From NCBI GenBank assembly GCA_030425705.1, contig JAUHZU010000006.1:179078-243077 (forward strand): 64,000 nucleotides of DNA, read 5' to 3'. This DNA is from Phycisphaerae bacterium. Lineage in GTDB: Bacteria; Planctomycetota; Phycisphaerae; Phycisphaerales; Phycisphaeraceae. The notes beneath the pieces were generated by a model, which was not told the DNA's origin, did not search any database, and worked only from the letters and a program-made list of their open reading frames with translations. Below are positions 51,554-59,830 of the stretch, in pieces. Each line of letters opens with the position of its first letter. Positions within the stretch are counted from its first letter, which is position 1. The position numbers and the translations under genes were made by a program.

Positions 51554-52483
51554 ATGGCCATGATCCAGACCATCAACCTGACCAAGCGCTACGGCGACCT
51601 GATGGCGCTCAGCAACCTCAACCTTGAGATCGATCAGGGCGATGCCTTCGGCTTCATCGGCCCCAACGGCGCGGGTAAGACCACGACCATCAAGGTCCTC
51701 GCCACGCTCCTCAAGCCCACCTGGGGCGAGGCCCGCATCGACGGGCTCTCGGTCGGCCCGGTGAACGCCCGGCAGGTCCGCTCGGTCATCGGCTACGTCC
51801 CCGACTTCTTCGGCTCCTACGAGGACATGGTCGTCAAGGAGTACCTCGAGTTCTTCGCAGCGACCTACTCGATCAACGGGGCGCAGCGCCGGCAGGTCAT
51901 GGACGACGTGCTCGCCCTCACCGACCTGACGCACAAGGCCGACGCGGACGTGAACTCCCTGTCGCGCGGCATGCAGCAGCGCCTCTCGGTCGCCCGCGTG
52001 CTGCTGCACGACCCGAAGGTGCTGCTGATGGACGAACCGGCCTCGGGCCTGGACCCCCGGGCCCGTATCGAGATGCGCGAGCTGCTCAAGGAGCTGCACC
52101 GCATGGGCAAGACCATCCTCATCAGCTCGCACATCCTCCTTGAGCTGGCGGACCTGTGCAACAAGGTCGGCATCATCGAGCAGGGCGAGCTCAAGTTTGT
52201 CGGCACGACCCAGGAGATGCTCGCTCGGGCCCGAACCGGCAACGTCGTAAATGTCACGGTCGACCGGCCCGACGCCGCGGCGGACGCCCTGCGGCAGCAG
52301 CCGGGGGTCGTCGGCGTCGAACGCGGCGGCGCGGTCCTCAAGGTCAACCTCGACACGAACACCTCCGCCGCCGACATCGCCAGCAAGCTCGTCCACGACG
52401 GCTTCCGCCTGATGGAGCTGGAAGAAGAGAAGGTCAACCTCGAGACCGCTTTCATGCGGCTGACCAAGGGGCTGGTGCAGTAG
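51554..52483 (+). CDS. ABC transporter ATP-binding protein (CcmA/NatA type)
   Basis: A 309-residue cytoplasmic ATPase of the CcmA/NatA/GldA group. It has Walker A GPNGAGKTTTIKVL (about 38-51), the Q-loop in GYVPDFFGSYEDM, signature LSRGMQQRLSVARVL, Walker B LLMDEPASGLDP and the H-loop ISSHILLELADLC. The C-terminal 80 residues (VVNVTVDRPDAAADAL and on) are the usual regulatory extension. It forms an operon with the large membrane protein before it, but no separate permease gene is in the operon. A bidirectional terminator follows. Confidence 0.9.
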   Translation: MAMIQTINLTKRYGDLMALSNLNLEIDQGDAFGFIGPNGAGKTTTIKVLATLLKPTWGEARIDGLSVGPVNARQVRSVIGYVPDFFGSYEDMVVKEYLEFFAATYSINGAQRRQVMDDVLALTDLTHKADADVNSLSRGMQQRLSVARVLLHDPKVLLMDEPASGLDPRARIEMRELLKELHRMGKTILISSHILLELADLCNKVGIIEQGELKFVGTTQEMLARARTGNVVNVTVDRPDAAADALRQQPGVVGVERGGAVLKVNLDTNTSAADIASKLVHDGFRLMELEEEKVNLETAFMRLTKGLVQ

Positions 52484-52515
52484 CGGACGGCTTCACCGCG
52501 TTTACGTGCAATCGA

Positions 52516-52560
52516 AAAAGAACCGCCCCGGCATGAATCTCACGCCGGGGCGGTTGTGTG
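52516..52560. terminator. Bidirectional terminator between ABC ATPase and Spy-like gene
   Basis: ACCGCCCCGGC (52522-52532) pairs with GCCGGGGCGGT (52544-52554) around an 11-nt loop. On the minus strand TTCTTTTTCG follows the stem, a strong tail; on the plus strand TGTGTGTG follows. It therefore ends both convergent genes. Confidence 0.85.
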
Positions 52561-52581
52561 TGTCAGTCATCGAATCGCGGC

Positions 52582-53349
52582 TTAGCCGAGTTCGTCTTCG
52601 CCGGGCTGGTCGCCGCCACGGCCGGGACGACGGGGCCGATCGCCTTCTTCACCGCCGCGGGGGCGGCGGGGGCGGTCGCCCTCTTCACCACCGCGCGGGC
52701 CGCGCGGGCGGTCGCCTTCTGCGCCTTCCGCCCGCTGGGCTTCACGCTCAGCCATGCGCTCTTCGTGGGCGGCGAGGTTCTCATCGAAGATGGCCTGCTG
52801 TTCTTCGGTCAGCACGTCGCGGACCTGACCGGGGACGGCCTCCCGGATCTCCATGATCTCGGCGCGGACGGCCTCGCGGTCGACCTCTTCGCCGGCCTGG
52901 CTGGCTTCCCTCGCGGCCTGCATCACTTCACGCGCCGCCTCCCCAGCGCCCTGGATGATCGCCTGGATCTCTTCCTGCTGTTCCTCGGTCGGCTCGGTGC
53001 CTTGGAGCAGCATCCGGATCACTCGGCCGGCCCGGTTGCCGCGCTCGCCACGGGGGCGGTCGGGGCGGTCGCCCTCGGGGCCTTCGCCGCCTCGGTCGCC
53101 ACGATCACCGCGCGGGCCACGCTGCGGGCGGTCACCTTCCGCGCCACCACGCCGGCCGGGCGCTGCTTCGTCCTGTACGACTTCCAGCGTGCCCTCATCC
53201 GCGCCGTCCGGGCAGATGACTTCCTGCACCTCTTCGGCGCTGGGGTCGTCGCTCTGGGGGCAGCCGCGGTGGCAGTGGCCGCCGGCAAAGGCAGAGCCCG
53301 CCGCCAGCAGGGCGGAGGTCGCAAACGTCATCACGAGGGTCTTCTTCAT
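52582..53349 (-). CDS. Exported Spy/CpxP-like protein with Gly-Asp-Arg-Pro repeats
   Basis: A 255-residue periplasmic protein. A signal peptide (KKTLVMTFATSALLAAGSAFA) is followed by a Cys/His-rich patch (GGHCHRGCPQ), a low-complexity GDRP/RGPRGDRG-rich tract (about 60-115), a helical core with EPTEEQQEEIQAIIQ and VLTEEQQAIFDENLA (the LTxxQ motif of Spy/CpxP proteins), and a second GDRP-rich tract ending GEDELG. Spy/CpxP proteins bind metals or act as chaperones. The ATG at 53349 has an AGGA site about 11 nt upstream. The repeats look like an expanded disordered region. Confidence 0.68.
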   Translation of the reverse strand: MKKTLVMTFATSALLAAGSAFAGGHCHRGCPQSDDPSAEEVQEVICPDGADEGTLEVVQDEAAPGRRGGAEGDRPQRGPRGDRGDRGGEGPEGDRPDRPRGERGNRAGRVIRMLLQGTEPTEEQQEEIQAIIQGAGEAAREVMQAAREASQAGEEVDREAVRAEIMEIREAVPGQVRDVLTEEQQAIFDENLAAHEERMAEREAQRAEGAEGDRPRGPRGGEEGDRPRRPRGGEEGDRPRRPGRGGDQPGEDELG

Positions 53350-53510
53350 GGTCCGGGTTCCTTGATAAAGGAGGGTGGGTTCGTCCAACACCAGCCCAAC
53401 GCATCATGCCCCGGGCTATTGCATGCCGGGCGGGGCATTCGCTCACATGGGGGGCGGGGTCTATGATCTGGGGCTGCCCTGAGCCCGGACCGATTGCCGA
53501 GAACCCGCCC

Positions 53511-54656
53511 ATGCCCGTTAGCCGTGACGATGTCCTTTCCGCCCTCCAACGGGTCCACGACCCGGAGCTGCACCGCGACCTGCTCTCGCTTAACCGCTTG
53601 TCGCATCTGGACATCGGTGACGACGGCCGGGTTTCTGTGGGCATCCGGCTGGAGTCCCTGAACAGCCCGGTTAAGCAGCGGGTCCGCGAAGACATCCAGC
53701 AGCAGCTCGGCGCGGTGGCGGGGGTCACCGGGGTCGAGATCGAGTTCGCCTCCGGGCTTTCCACCACCCAGCCCGCGGGGGGATCCGGCAAGAAACCACA
53801 GGGCAAGCCCGAGCCGGCGGCCCCGCAGGAGCAGGCCCGCGCGAGCAACCCGCTGCCGGACATCAAACACATCATCGCGGTCGGCGCGGGAAAGGGCGGT
53901 GTCGGCAAATCGACGATCGCCGTCAACCTGGCCGTCGCCCTCGCGCGCGAGGGGCAAAAGGTCGGCCTGCTGGACGGCGACATCTACGGGCCGTCGTTGC
54001 CGACCATGCTCGGCACCGAGTCGATCCCGCCCAAGGCGGTCGGCCAGATGATCATCCCGTACAACGTGCACGGCATCAAAGCCATGTCCGTCGGTTCCCT
54101 CGTCGAGGAGGACCAGGCCCTCATCTGGCGCGGGCCGATGGCGCACGGCGCGTTCCGCCAGCTCGCGACGCAGACCTCCTGGGGCGAGCTGGACACGCTG
54201 GTCATCGACCTGCCGCCGGGCACCGGCGACGTGCCGCTGACGCTGGCGCAGCTCCTGCCGCTGACCGGCGCGGTGGTGGTCTGCACGCCGCAAAAGGTTG
54301 CGCAGGACGACGCCCGCCGCGCGGTCTCGATGTTCCGCCAGCTCGGCATCGATGTCCTCGGCCTGGTCGAGAACATGAGCTACTTCATCGGCGACGACGG
54401 CAAGGAGTACGACATCTTCGGCCGCGGCGGCGCGCAGATGCTTGCGCAGCAGATGGGCGTGCCGTTCCTGGGCACCGTGCCGATCAACACCGCCCTCCGC
54501 CGCAACGCCGACGCGGGCGACCCGACCGCGAACTTCACCGCCGACGACCAACTCGGCGCGGAACTGACCGGCGTCGCGCGGGCGTTGGTGCAGCAGGTCC
54601 GCGCCCACGAGTTGGACGAGCGTTTCACCCCGCCGACGGTGAACGTACACGGGTAA
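53511..54656 (+). CDS. mrp: Mrp/NBP35-type Fe-S carrier ATPase, CxxC absent
   Basis: A 381-residue P-loop ATPase with an N-terminal DUF59/MIP18 domain (about 1-85, HDPELHRDLLSLNRLSHL). The ATPase has GAGKGGVGKSTIAVNLA (deviant Walker A), LLDGDIYGPSLPTMLG, IDLPPGTGDVPLTL and GLVENMSYF. The cysteine pair that normally follows ENMSYF and bridges the 4Fe-4S cluster is replaced by IGDDGKEYDIFG. It may still move clusters through other ligands, or have a different job. A TATGAT box lies at 53461-53466. I chose the ATG at 53511 as the start of conserved sequence. Confidence 0.88.
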   Translation: MPVSRDDVLSALQRVHDPELHRDLLSLNRLSHLDIGDDGRVSVGIRLESLNSPVKQRVREDIQQQLGAVAGVTGVEIEFASGLSTTQPAGGSGKKPQGKPEPAAPQEQARASNPLPDIKHIIAVGAGKGGVGKSTIAVNLAVALAREGQKVGLLDGDIYGPSLPTMLGTESIPPKAVGQMIIPYNVHGIKAMSVGSLVEEDQALIWRGPMAHGAFRQLATQTSWGELDTLVIDLPPGTGDVPLTLAQLLPLTGAVVVCTPQKVAQDDARRAVSMFRQLGIDVLGLVENMSYFIGDDGKEYDIFGRGGAQMLAQQMGVPFLGTVPINTALRRNADAGDPTANFTADDQLGAELTGVARALVQQVRAHELDERFTPPTVNVHG

Positions 54657-54673
54657 CTGGTGAGCAGCCGGGG

Positions 54674-56032
54674 TTATCGCCAGGTGTCGGGCAGGCCGTC
54701 CTTCGTATCGCGTAGGATCGACAGGATTGCGGCACGCTCGTCCGCCGGCAAGTGCCGGTTGAGGTCGGTGTCCGGGCCGGTCAATGCGTCGAGTAATCCG
54801 GCATACACGGCTTGTTTTAGCAACGGCGGCATCTGCTCGAAAGCCTGGCTGTAGACCATGTAGCTGCAGCGGTAGGTGAACAGCCGGGTCCGCAGGTCCA
54901 GATCTTTGAGGGATCGGCCGTCGGCCGCCTCACGCCGGTTCGCACGGAACTGTCGGACGAACGCCCGGTCGCCCCGGATCGTGTCGGTGAGCGCGATCTC
55001 GTCTTGAAACAGCAGGTACGCGACGATCTTCTCGGCGTGGTTGTTCACGACCGACATCAGCGTCTCGGAGGCGTAGGGATCAAAATCTCTGCCATCGGAC
55101 TCGGCGATGCGTCGGCTGCGCCAGAGCTGTTTGCGGACGGCGAGGGTGCCCTGCGTCAGCCGGTTGTGCATCTGCACCTGGTGCTCGAGGACGAGCAGGG
55201 CGGCGACGTCGCTGCCGGGCGCAAGGTAGCGGGACGTATCGACCAACCCGTCCAGGTCGGTGCGGTTGGCGTGGGCTTCGGTGTCGAGCGCGGCGTCCTG
55301 ACCGAGGTCTTGGGCGAAGGCGTTACCCATGTGGCGCATCGTGCCGTGCCGGCCGGTGACGTACCAGCCGCCCCAGCGTTCCTCGATGGGGCTGTCGTGC
55401 CCGGTAACGAACGACCCCGCCGAGCCGATGGGGAAGCCGTCTTCGTCGGCGTAGACAGATCGGATAAGCAGCCCCGCGGCGTAGTTGGTGCGCGAGCCCA
55501 GGTGGCAGTTGAGGCACTGGACGGGCGACTCGAGCGTGCTCGGCCGGTCCAGCGGGCGCGGGTCGAGCGCGTAGAAGCCGGTGCCTTCCTCGGGGTGGGC
55601 GTCGCTGATCTCGATCAGGCCGCCGGGCACATAGCCGACGTAGTAGTCGTCGGAGAAGTAGATCGCGCGCGGGTTGGTGGGGCTGATGCGTCCGCTCTGC
55701 ATGCTGGTCTTGGAGAAGACCAGGACCTGCGACGCTTCGGGCACACCGGTCAGCCGCAGAAGTTCGGCAAGGGTCTGCTTCGGATCATCGCCGGCAGGCA
55801 ACGCGTCCGACGCGAGCGCCGCTTCGAGCGCGGCCCGCGGGTCGGCGGGGGGGTGGCGCAGGTGTTCCAGGTCGTCGGGCTCTGCCGCGGCGGTCGGCGG
55901 ATCAGCGGGCGCGCTATCCGTGCCGGGTTGTCCGGTCCGGCTGTCACACCCCGCCAGCACGGCCAGTGCTACCGCGAATACACGGGCCGCCACTTGGCAG
56001 ACCCAACGCCGCACATCTAAAAAAGACGCCAT
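54674..56032 (-). CDS. Exported lipoprotein with one c-type heme motif
   Basis: A 452-residue lipoprotein (lipobox LAVLAGC). A Pro/Ala-rich linker precedes a large domain with one heme-binding motif, CLNCH (in ESPVQCLNCHLGSRTNYA), and several histidines that could be the sixth ligand (RHGTMRHMGNAF, VLEHQVQMHNRL). Exported mono-heme proteins of this kind are common in planctomycetes; their role is poorly known, probably in electron transfer or peroxidase-like chemistry. The ATG at 56032 is 6 nt after a perfect TATAAT (56039-56044). It converges on the mrp gene 17 bp away. Confidence 0.72.
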   Translation of the reverse strand: MASFLDVRRWVCQVAARVFAVALAVLAGCDSRTGQPGTDSAPADPPTAAAEPDDLEHLRHPPADPRAALEAALASDALPAGDDPKQTLAELLRLTGVPEASQVLVFSKTSMQSGRISPTNPRAIYFSDDYYVGYVPGGLIEISDAHPEEGTGFYALDPRPLDRPSTLESPVQCLNCHLGSRTNYAAGLLIRSVYADEDGFPIGSAGSFVTGHDSPIEERWGGWYVTGRHGTMRHMGNAFAQDLGQDAALDTEAHANRTDLDGLVDTSRYLAPGSDVAALLVLEHQVQMHNRLTQGTLAVRKQLWRSRRIAESDGRDFDPYASETLMSVVNNHAEKIVAYLLFQDEIALTDTIRGDRAFVRQFRANRREAADGRSLKDLDLRTRLFTYRCSYMVYSQAFEQMPPLLKQAVYAGLLDALTGPDTDLNRHLPADERAAILSILRDTKDGLPDTWR

Positions 56033-56061
56033 GATCTGATTATAGCCGCGGCCGACCGGGT

Positions 56062-57300
56062 CTACATGGGTTGGCCGACCGCCTGCACGACCGCATCCAA
56101 CTCACGGTCGTCCAGGTCCGCCCGCAGCGTCAGCCGCACGCGCGCGGTGCCGGGCGCGACGGTTGGCGGCCGGATCGCGACCCCCAGGACGCCCTGCGAG
56201 CGCAGGTGCTCCGCGAGGCCGAGCGCACGTGCCGCCGTCCCCACGACCAGCGGCAGGATCGGGGTCGGCGGCTGGGTCGCCGGCATCGGCCAACCTGCCG
56301 AGACGAGGCGTTCGCGCGCCGTATGACAGAGCGCTGACAGGCGCTCACGCCGCTCGGGCTCATCGCGTAGCACGGTCAACGCCTGCCCGATCACCGCGGC
56401 CTGCATCGGCGGTACAGCGGTGGTGTAGATCAACGGCCGAGCGCGGTTGATCAGCGTTTCTATGACAGCGCGCGAGCCGGTGACGACCCCTCCGAGCCCG
56501 CCCAGCGCCTTGCTCGCGGTCGAGACGACCACGCCACCGGCACCGCTGCGGTAGACCCGCTCGGCGACGCCCTGGTACTCCGCGAGCCCGGCACCCGTCG
56601 CGCCCAGCACACCCGTGCCGTGGGCCTCGTCGACGATCAGCACCGCGTCGTAACGGTCCGCGACCGCACACAAAGCAGGCAAGTCGGCGCAGTCGCCGTC
56701 CATCGAGAACACGCTGTCGGTCACGATAAACCGGCGGCCCTCCGGTGAGCCCTCGGCGTGTGCCGCGAGCAGGCGTTCGAGCTTCGGCGTCTCGTTGTGG
56801 GGGTAGGTGCGTGTGCCCGCGCCGGTGGCTCTGGCCGCGTCAATGAGACTGGCGTGGTTAAGTTTGTCCTGGCAGACCAGGTCGCCGGGCCGTGCAAGTG
56901 CGGAAAGCACCGCCAGGTTGGCCGTGTACCCGGTGGGCAACAAGAGCGCCGCCTCGGCGTGCTTGAACGCCGCGAACCGCTGCTCGACCTCGGCGTGCAG
57001 GGCGAGTGTCCCGGTGACCAGACGCGAGGCCCCTGCACCGACGCCGTAGCGCTCGGCCGCGCCGGTCGCCGCCGCGATCATGGCCGGGTGTTGCGCGAGC
57101 CCGAGGTAGTCGTTAGACGCAAGGTTGAGCAGCCGCCGGCCGTCGATCTCGATGTGCTTCCCGATTGGAGCAACGGGTTGCAAGGTTCGCCGGAGCTGCT
57201 GTGAGGAAAGCACGTCCAGCTCCTCGGCAAGCTGCGCATCCAGCGAGCGGCCGGCTTGGGCCGACACGGGCGGTGTGTCTGTCCGGGGTGGAGCGTCCAC
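56062..57300 (-). CDS. bioF: 8-amino-7-oxononanoate synthase (BioF/KBL family)
   Basis: A 412-residue PLP alpha-oxoamine synthase. It has the N-terminal LLNLASNDYLGLAQHP, GAGASRLVTGTLALHAEVE, LLLPTGYTANLAVLSAL, DEAHGTGVLGATGAG and the PLP lysine in STASKALGGLGGVV. BioF joins pimeloyl-ACP and alanine in biotin synthesis; the relatives KBL and serine palmitoyltransferase share these motifs, so the exact substrate is not certain. It lies 3 bp after the HU gene on the same strand. A partial birA is at the far left of the window, but no other bio genes are visible. Confidence 0.82.
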   Translation of the reverse strand: MDAPPRTDTPPVSAQAGRSLDAQLAEELDVLSSQQLRRTLQPVAPIGKHIEIDGRRLLNLASNDYLGLAQHPAMIAAATGAAERYGVGAGASRLVTGTLALHAEVEQRFAAFKHAEAALLLPTGYTANLAVLSALARPGDLVCQDKLNHASLIDAARATGAGTRTYPHNETPKLERLLAAHAEGSPEGRRFIVTDSVFSMDGDCADLPALCAVADRYDAVLIVDEAHGTGVLGATGAGLAEYQGVAERVYRSGAGGVVVSTASKALGGLGGVVTGSRAVIETLINRARPLIYTTAVPPMQAAVIGQALTVLRDEPERRERLSALCHTARERLVSAGWPMPATQPPTPILPLVVGTAARALGLAEHLRSQGVLGVAIRPPTVAPGTARVRLTLRADLDDRELDAVVQAVGQPM

Positions 57301-57303
57301 GGC

Positions 57304-57684
57304 TTACCCGACCGCGGCGTCGTTGGTCGACTTTTCGCCGGTGGGGGACGCGGCACCGGGGGCGTGGGGCTCGAGATTGGAGGCCGCATCGGCGGCGTCG
57401 GCGTTGGCGAGCGTCTGCTTCATCAGCCGACCGACCTTGAACTTCACTGAGCGCTTCGCGGGCACGGGCACCTGCTCCAGCGTCTTGGGGTTCTGGGCCA
57501 TGCGCGCGCGGCGCTGCTTGACCTCAAACACGCCGAAGTCGCGGAACTCCAGGCGGTTGCCCTTGCCCAACTCGACGATGATCGAGTCCAGGAACCCCTG
57601 CACGATCTTCTTGGCGACGACGCGTTTCTGGCCGGTGGCATCGGCGATCTGATCGATGAGTTCTTTCTTCGTCACCGTGGCCAT
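57304..57684 (-). CDS. HU/IHF-family DNA-binding protein with C-terminal extension
   Basis: A 126-residue nucleoid protein. Residues 1-92 are a complete HU/IHF fold: VTKKELIDQIADATGQKRVVAKKIVQGFLDSI, then RLEFRDFGVFEVKQRRARMAQNPKT in the beta arm and VPAKRSVKFKVGRLMKQ. The last 35 residues (Ala/Asp-rich, with SNLEPHAPGAASPTGEK) are not part of HU and look disordered; such tails are common in planctomycetes. The ATG at 57684 starts the conserved sequence. bioF is 3 bp downstream, so they are probably co-transcribed. Confidence 0.88.
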   Translation of the reverse strand: MATVTKKELIDQIADATGQKRVVAKKIVQGFLDSIIVELGKGNRLEFRDFGVFEVKQRRARMAQNPKTLEQVPVPAKRSVKFKVGRLMKQTLANADAADAASNLEPHAPGAASPTGEKSTNDAAVG

Positions 57685-57872
57685 ATGGTCATATCCCGTT
57701 GTTAGGCAGTGGTTTGGCAGAAACTGCCACGCGACCCGGAGGGTGAGCCCCAACAAAGTGGCCGTCCGTAGATGGACGTCCGAGAATCAATCGAATCCCA
57801 CGAAAGTATGCCAACACCCGCTGCTCAGGTCAAGCCCCAAGTCGTGATTCCAGAAAGGATTAGCGTTGTTTC

Positions 57873-57909
57873 CGTGTTCTAGAACGGAAGTATGGTCTTT
57901 ACGCAAAGC
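57873..57909 (+). repeat. Left terminal inverted repeat of the transposon
   Basis: This 37-bp sequence is the perfect complement of 61253-61289. It contains the palindrome TTCTAGAA near its outer end, and the inner end is TTTACGCAAAGC. Confidence 0.9.
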
Positions 57910-57958
57910 TGACCGAAGGCCGCTCACTTACGTCCGAATAACCTCCGCCGCGGCGGAA

Positions 57959-58078
57959 TCAGCGATTTTTTTGATTTTGGGCCATTGACCGACGCGCAAG
58001 CTCAGCGACGACCTCTCCGAAGAATCGGTCGGCGAGCCATGTCAGCGCGACGAGAAGAAATGCAAGCTGCGTGAGCAT
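57959..58078 (-). CDS. Small hydrophobic ORF next to the transposase
   Basis: A 39-residue open frame with an ATG at 58078. An N-terminal hydrophobic helix (TQLAFLLVALTWLAD) is followed by RFFGEVVAELARRS and a basic end, so it could be a single-pass membrane micro-protein. There is no clear ribosome-binding site. It lies between the left inverted repeat and the transposase gene on the same strand. It may be a real accessory gene or a chance frame. Confidence 0.3.
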   Translation of the reverse strand: MLTQLAFLLVALTWLADRFFGEVVAELARRSMAQNQKNR

Positions 58079-58126
58079 GTAGCTTGCTTCGGCATCCAGC
58101 GTTGAAGAACTTGAGATAGTGCAACA

Positions 58127-59083
58127 CTACACGTTGTCCGAGTACGCCAGCCGCTTACCCACGGCTCCGTCGATGGCGGCTGCGGTGCGCTCGCCGTCGT
58201 CCATCTTTCGGGTGTTGTACCGGAACTCGAACTCGTCCAGATAGCGTTGAAGGTGCTTGCGTGAGACGTTGTGGTAGGTGCCGTAGATGCCCCGCTTTAG
58301 GACCGCCCAAAACGATTCGATCGCGTTTGTCGAGACATCACCGCGCACATACTCGCGGCGGGCGTGGGCGACGAACTGGTGCGAGGCAAACTCTGTATGC
58401 AGGCCCTTGTAGGAAGCGTGTTCGTCGGTCATCAGATTGGCCGACTTCTCGACGTGTTCGCGCACAGCGGCCTTGAGTGTTGCGGCCGTCACATCAGGGG
58501 CAACGCGGGCACGCACGCGGCCGTCGCGCTCGACCATACCGACGACGGGCTGCTTGCCCGCCGGCCCCCGCTTGTTGCGAGAACTACGGTAGCGCGGTTT
58601 GCCGCCGATGTAGGTTTCGTCAATCTCAACCGTGCCGTCGAGCTTCCCGCCGTCGTTCGCGTTTGCTGGTGCCATGGCGAACCTGACGCGGTGCAGGAGG
58701 AACAGGGCGCTCTTGTACGACAGGCCGGTCATGCGTTCGATCTGCTTCGCGCTCACGCCCTTCTTTGACGAGCAGGCGAGCCAGAAGGTCATCGCCCAAT
58801 GGCGGAACGGGACGCGGCTATCTTCGAGGACGGTGCCGATGCGGACGGTGAACTGTTGTTTGCAGCCCTTGCAACGCCAGAGGAACCGCTTGTTCCGCTC
58901 ACCCGTCTGCCGGTCGGTCATCTTGTAGACTTCCACGTCGCCGCAGCGGGGGCAGCACGGGGTATCCGCCCAGCGGCGTTTCTCGAAGAACTCCACCGCC
59001 GCCAGCTCATTCGAGCAGGCCAGTGGTATGTCGCGGACGATCTCGCTGCTGCTGGTGCCGTTGCTGTTTTGGGGTTTGCACAT
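58127..59083 (-). CDS. IS1595-family transposase
   Basis: A 318-residue transposase. The N-terminal zinc ribbon (CPRCGDVEVYKM, RCKGCKQQF) and helix-turn-helix of the IS1595 type are followed by a DDE-type catalytic core with VEIDETYIGGKPR (first Asp) and LMTDEHASYKGL (second Asp), a His-containing VRGDVSTNAIESFWAVLKRG segment and the final YLDEFEFRYNTRK. It appears intact and full length, so the element may still be active. It is transcribed away from the passenger genes, towards the left inverted repeat. Confidence 0.92.
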   Translation of the reverse strand: MCKPQNSNGTSSSEIVRDIPLACSNELAAVEFFEKRRWADTPCCPRCGDVEVYKMTDRQTGERNKRFLWRCKGCKQQFTVRIGTVLEDSRVPFRHWAMTFWLACSSKKGVSAKQIERMTGLSYKSALFLLHRVRFAMAPANANDGGKLDGTVEIDETYIGGKPRYRSSRNKRGPAGKQPVVGMVERDGRVRARVAPDVTAATLKAAVREHVEKSANLMTDEHASYKGLHTEFASHQFVAHARREYVRGDVSTNAIESFWAVLKRGIYGTYHNVSRKHLQRYLDEFEFRYNTRKMDDGERTAAAIDGAVGKRLAYSDNV

Positions 59084-59197
59084 GGGTTTGCCTCTCTACA
59101 ATATGATACATGACGCAATATCGGGACGCAAGAGAACCGGTAATATTTTCGGTAATATTTTGGTTGCATTTCCCCGGACCCCTGCTATGCTGACGGC

Positions 59198-59830
59198 ATG
59201 AAACGATCTCCAGCCATTCGTCGCAAGAACATCATATCTCGTCAAGATGCCCTCGTCGTCTTAGATACTCACATCCCAAATCTGATAGAGCACCTTGACC
59301 AGGCGTGGGGGTGGACGCAGGAGATTATGGACCAAGACCCTGAACGGCGCGTCACGTTTGACGCCGGGCTGGAAGCGACCATGGTCAATATGCGGTTCGT
59401 TCATCTTGCGAGACAGCGATTTGAAGCACTCAACGGGGTTGCTGTCAAAATGCAAGGCCGACATATGGCCGTGACCCTGGACGGCGGGCTTCGGCTTCGA
59501 TTCAAGAAGTTTGACGACAAGCTGCGATCGGGGAACGTAAAGACGAATCGCCAGCGAGAGATCTATCACCAGTACGAAATCGAGGGGATCGAATCCCCAA
59601 CAGATGTCACGTTCGGGTATGTCACGAATCCTGCCGGGACAAGTATCTCCGGCGTGTACGTTACCTGCCCAGTTGGGTGGCGCAAGAACGCATGGATGAT
59701 TGCGGTACGCGATCCAGGCCTAGAAGATGGCTACCAACTGTTCGGTGGCGGGGACGACTCCCCCAGCGACGACGAGATTATTGTTGTGCCCAAGACCAGC
59801 AAGGCCGAAGGCCGAGATGTCTCAGCATGA
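59198..59830 (+). CDS. Unknown 210-aa protein upstream of XRE-ImmA/IrrE, candidate toxin
   Basis: A 210-residue soluble protein with no membrane segment. It has a helical N-terminal half (VVLDTHIPNLIEHLDQAWGW) and a beta-rich C-terminal half (VTFGYVTNPAGTSISGVYVT), with an acidic tail (DDSPSDDEIIVV). I recognise no family. The ATG at 59198 lies 6 nt after TATGCT (59186-59191), and its stop overlaps the next start as ATGA, so the pair is one transcription and translation unit. In several defence-type toxin-antitoxin systems (RosmerTA is one I recall) a protein of this size precedes an XRE-ImmA/IrrE protein; the match here is by layout only. Confidence 0.55.
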   Translation: MKRSPAIRRKNIISRQDALVVLDTHIPNLIEHLDQAWGWTQEIMDQDPERRVTFDAGLEATMVNMRFVHLARQRFEALNGVAVKMQGRHMAVTLDGGLRLRFKKFDDKLRSGNVKTNRQREIYHQYEIEGIESPTDVTFGYVTNPAGTSISGVYVTCPVGWRKNAWMIAVRDPGLEDGYQLFGGGDDSPSDDEIIVVPKTSKAEGRDVSA

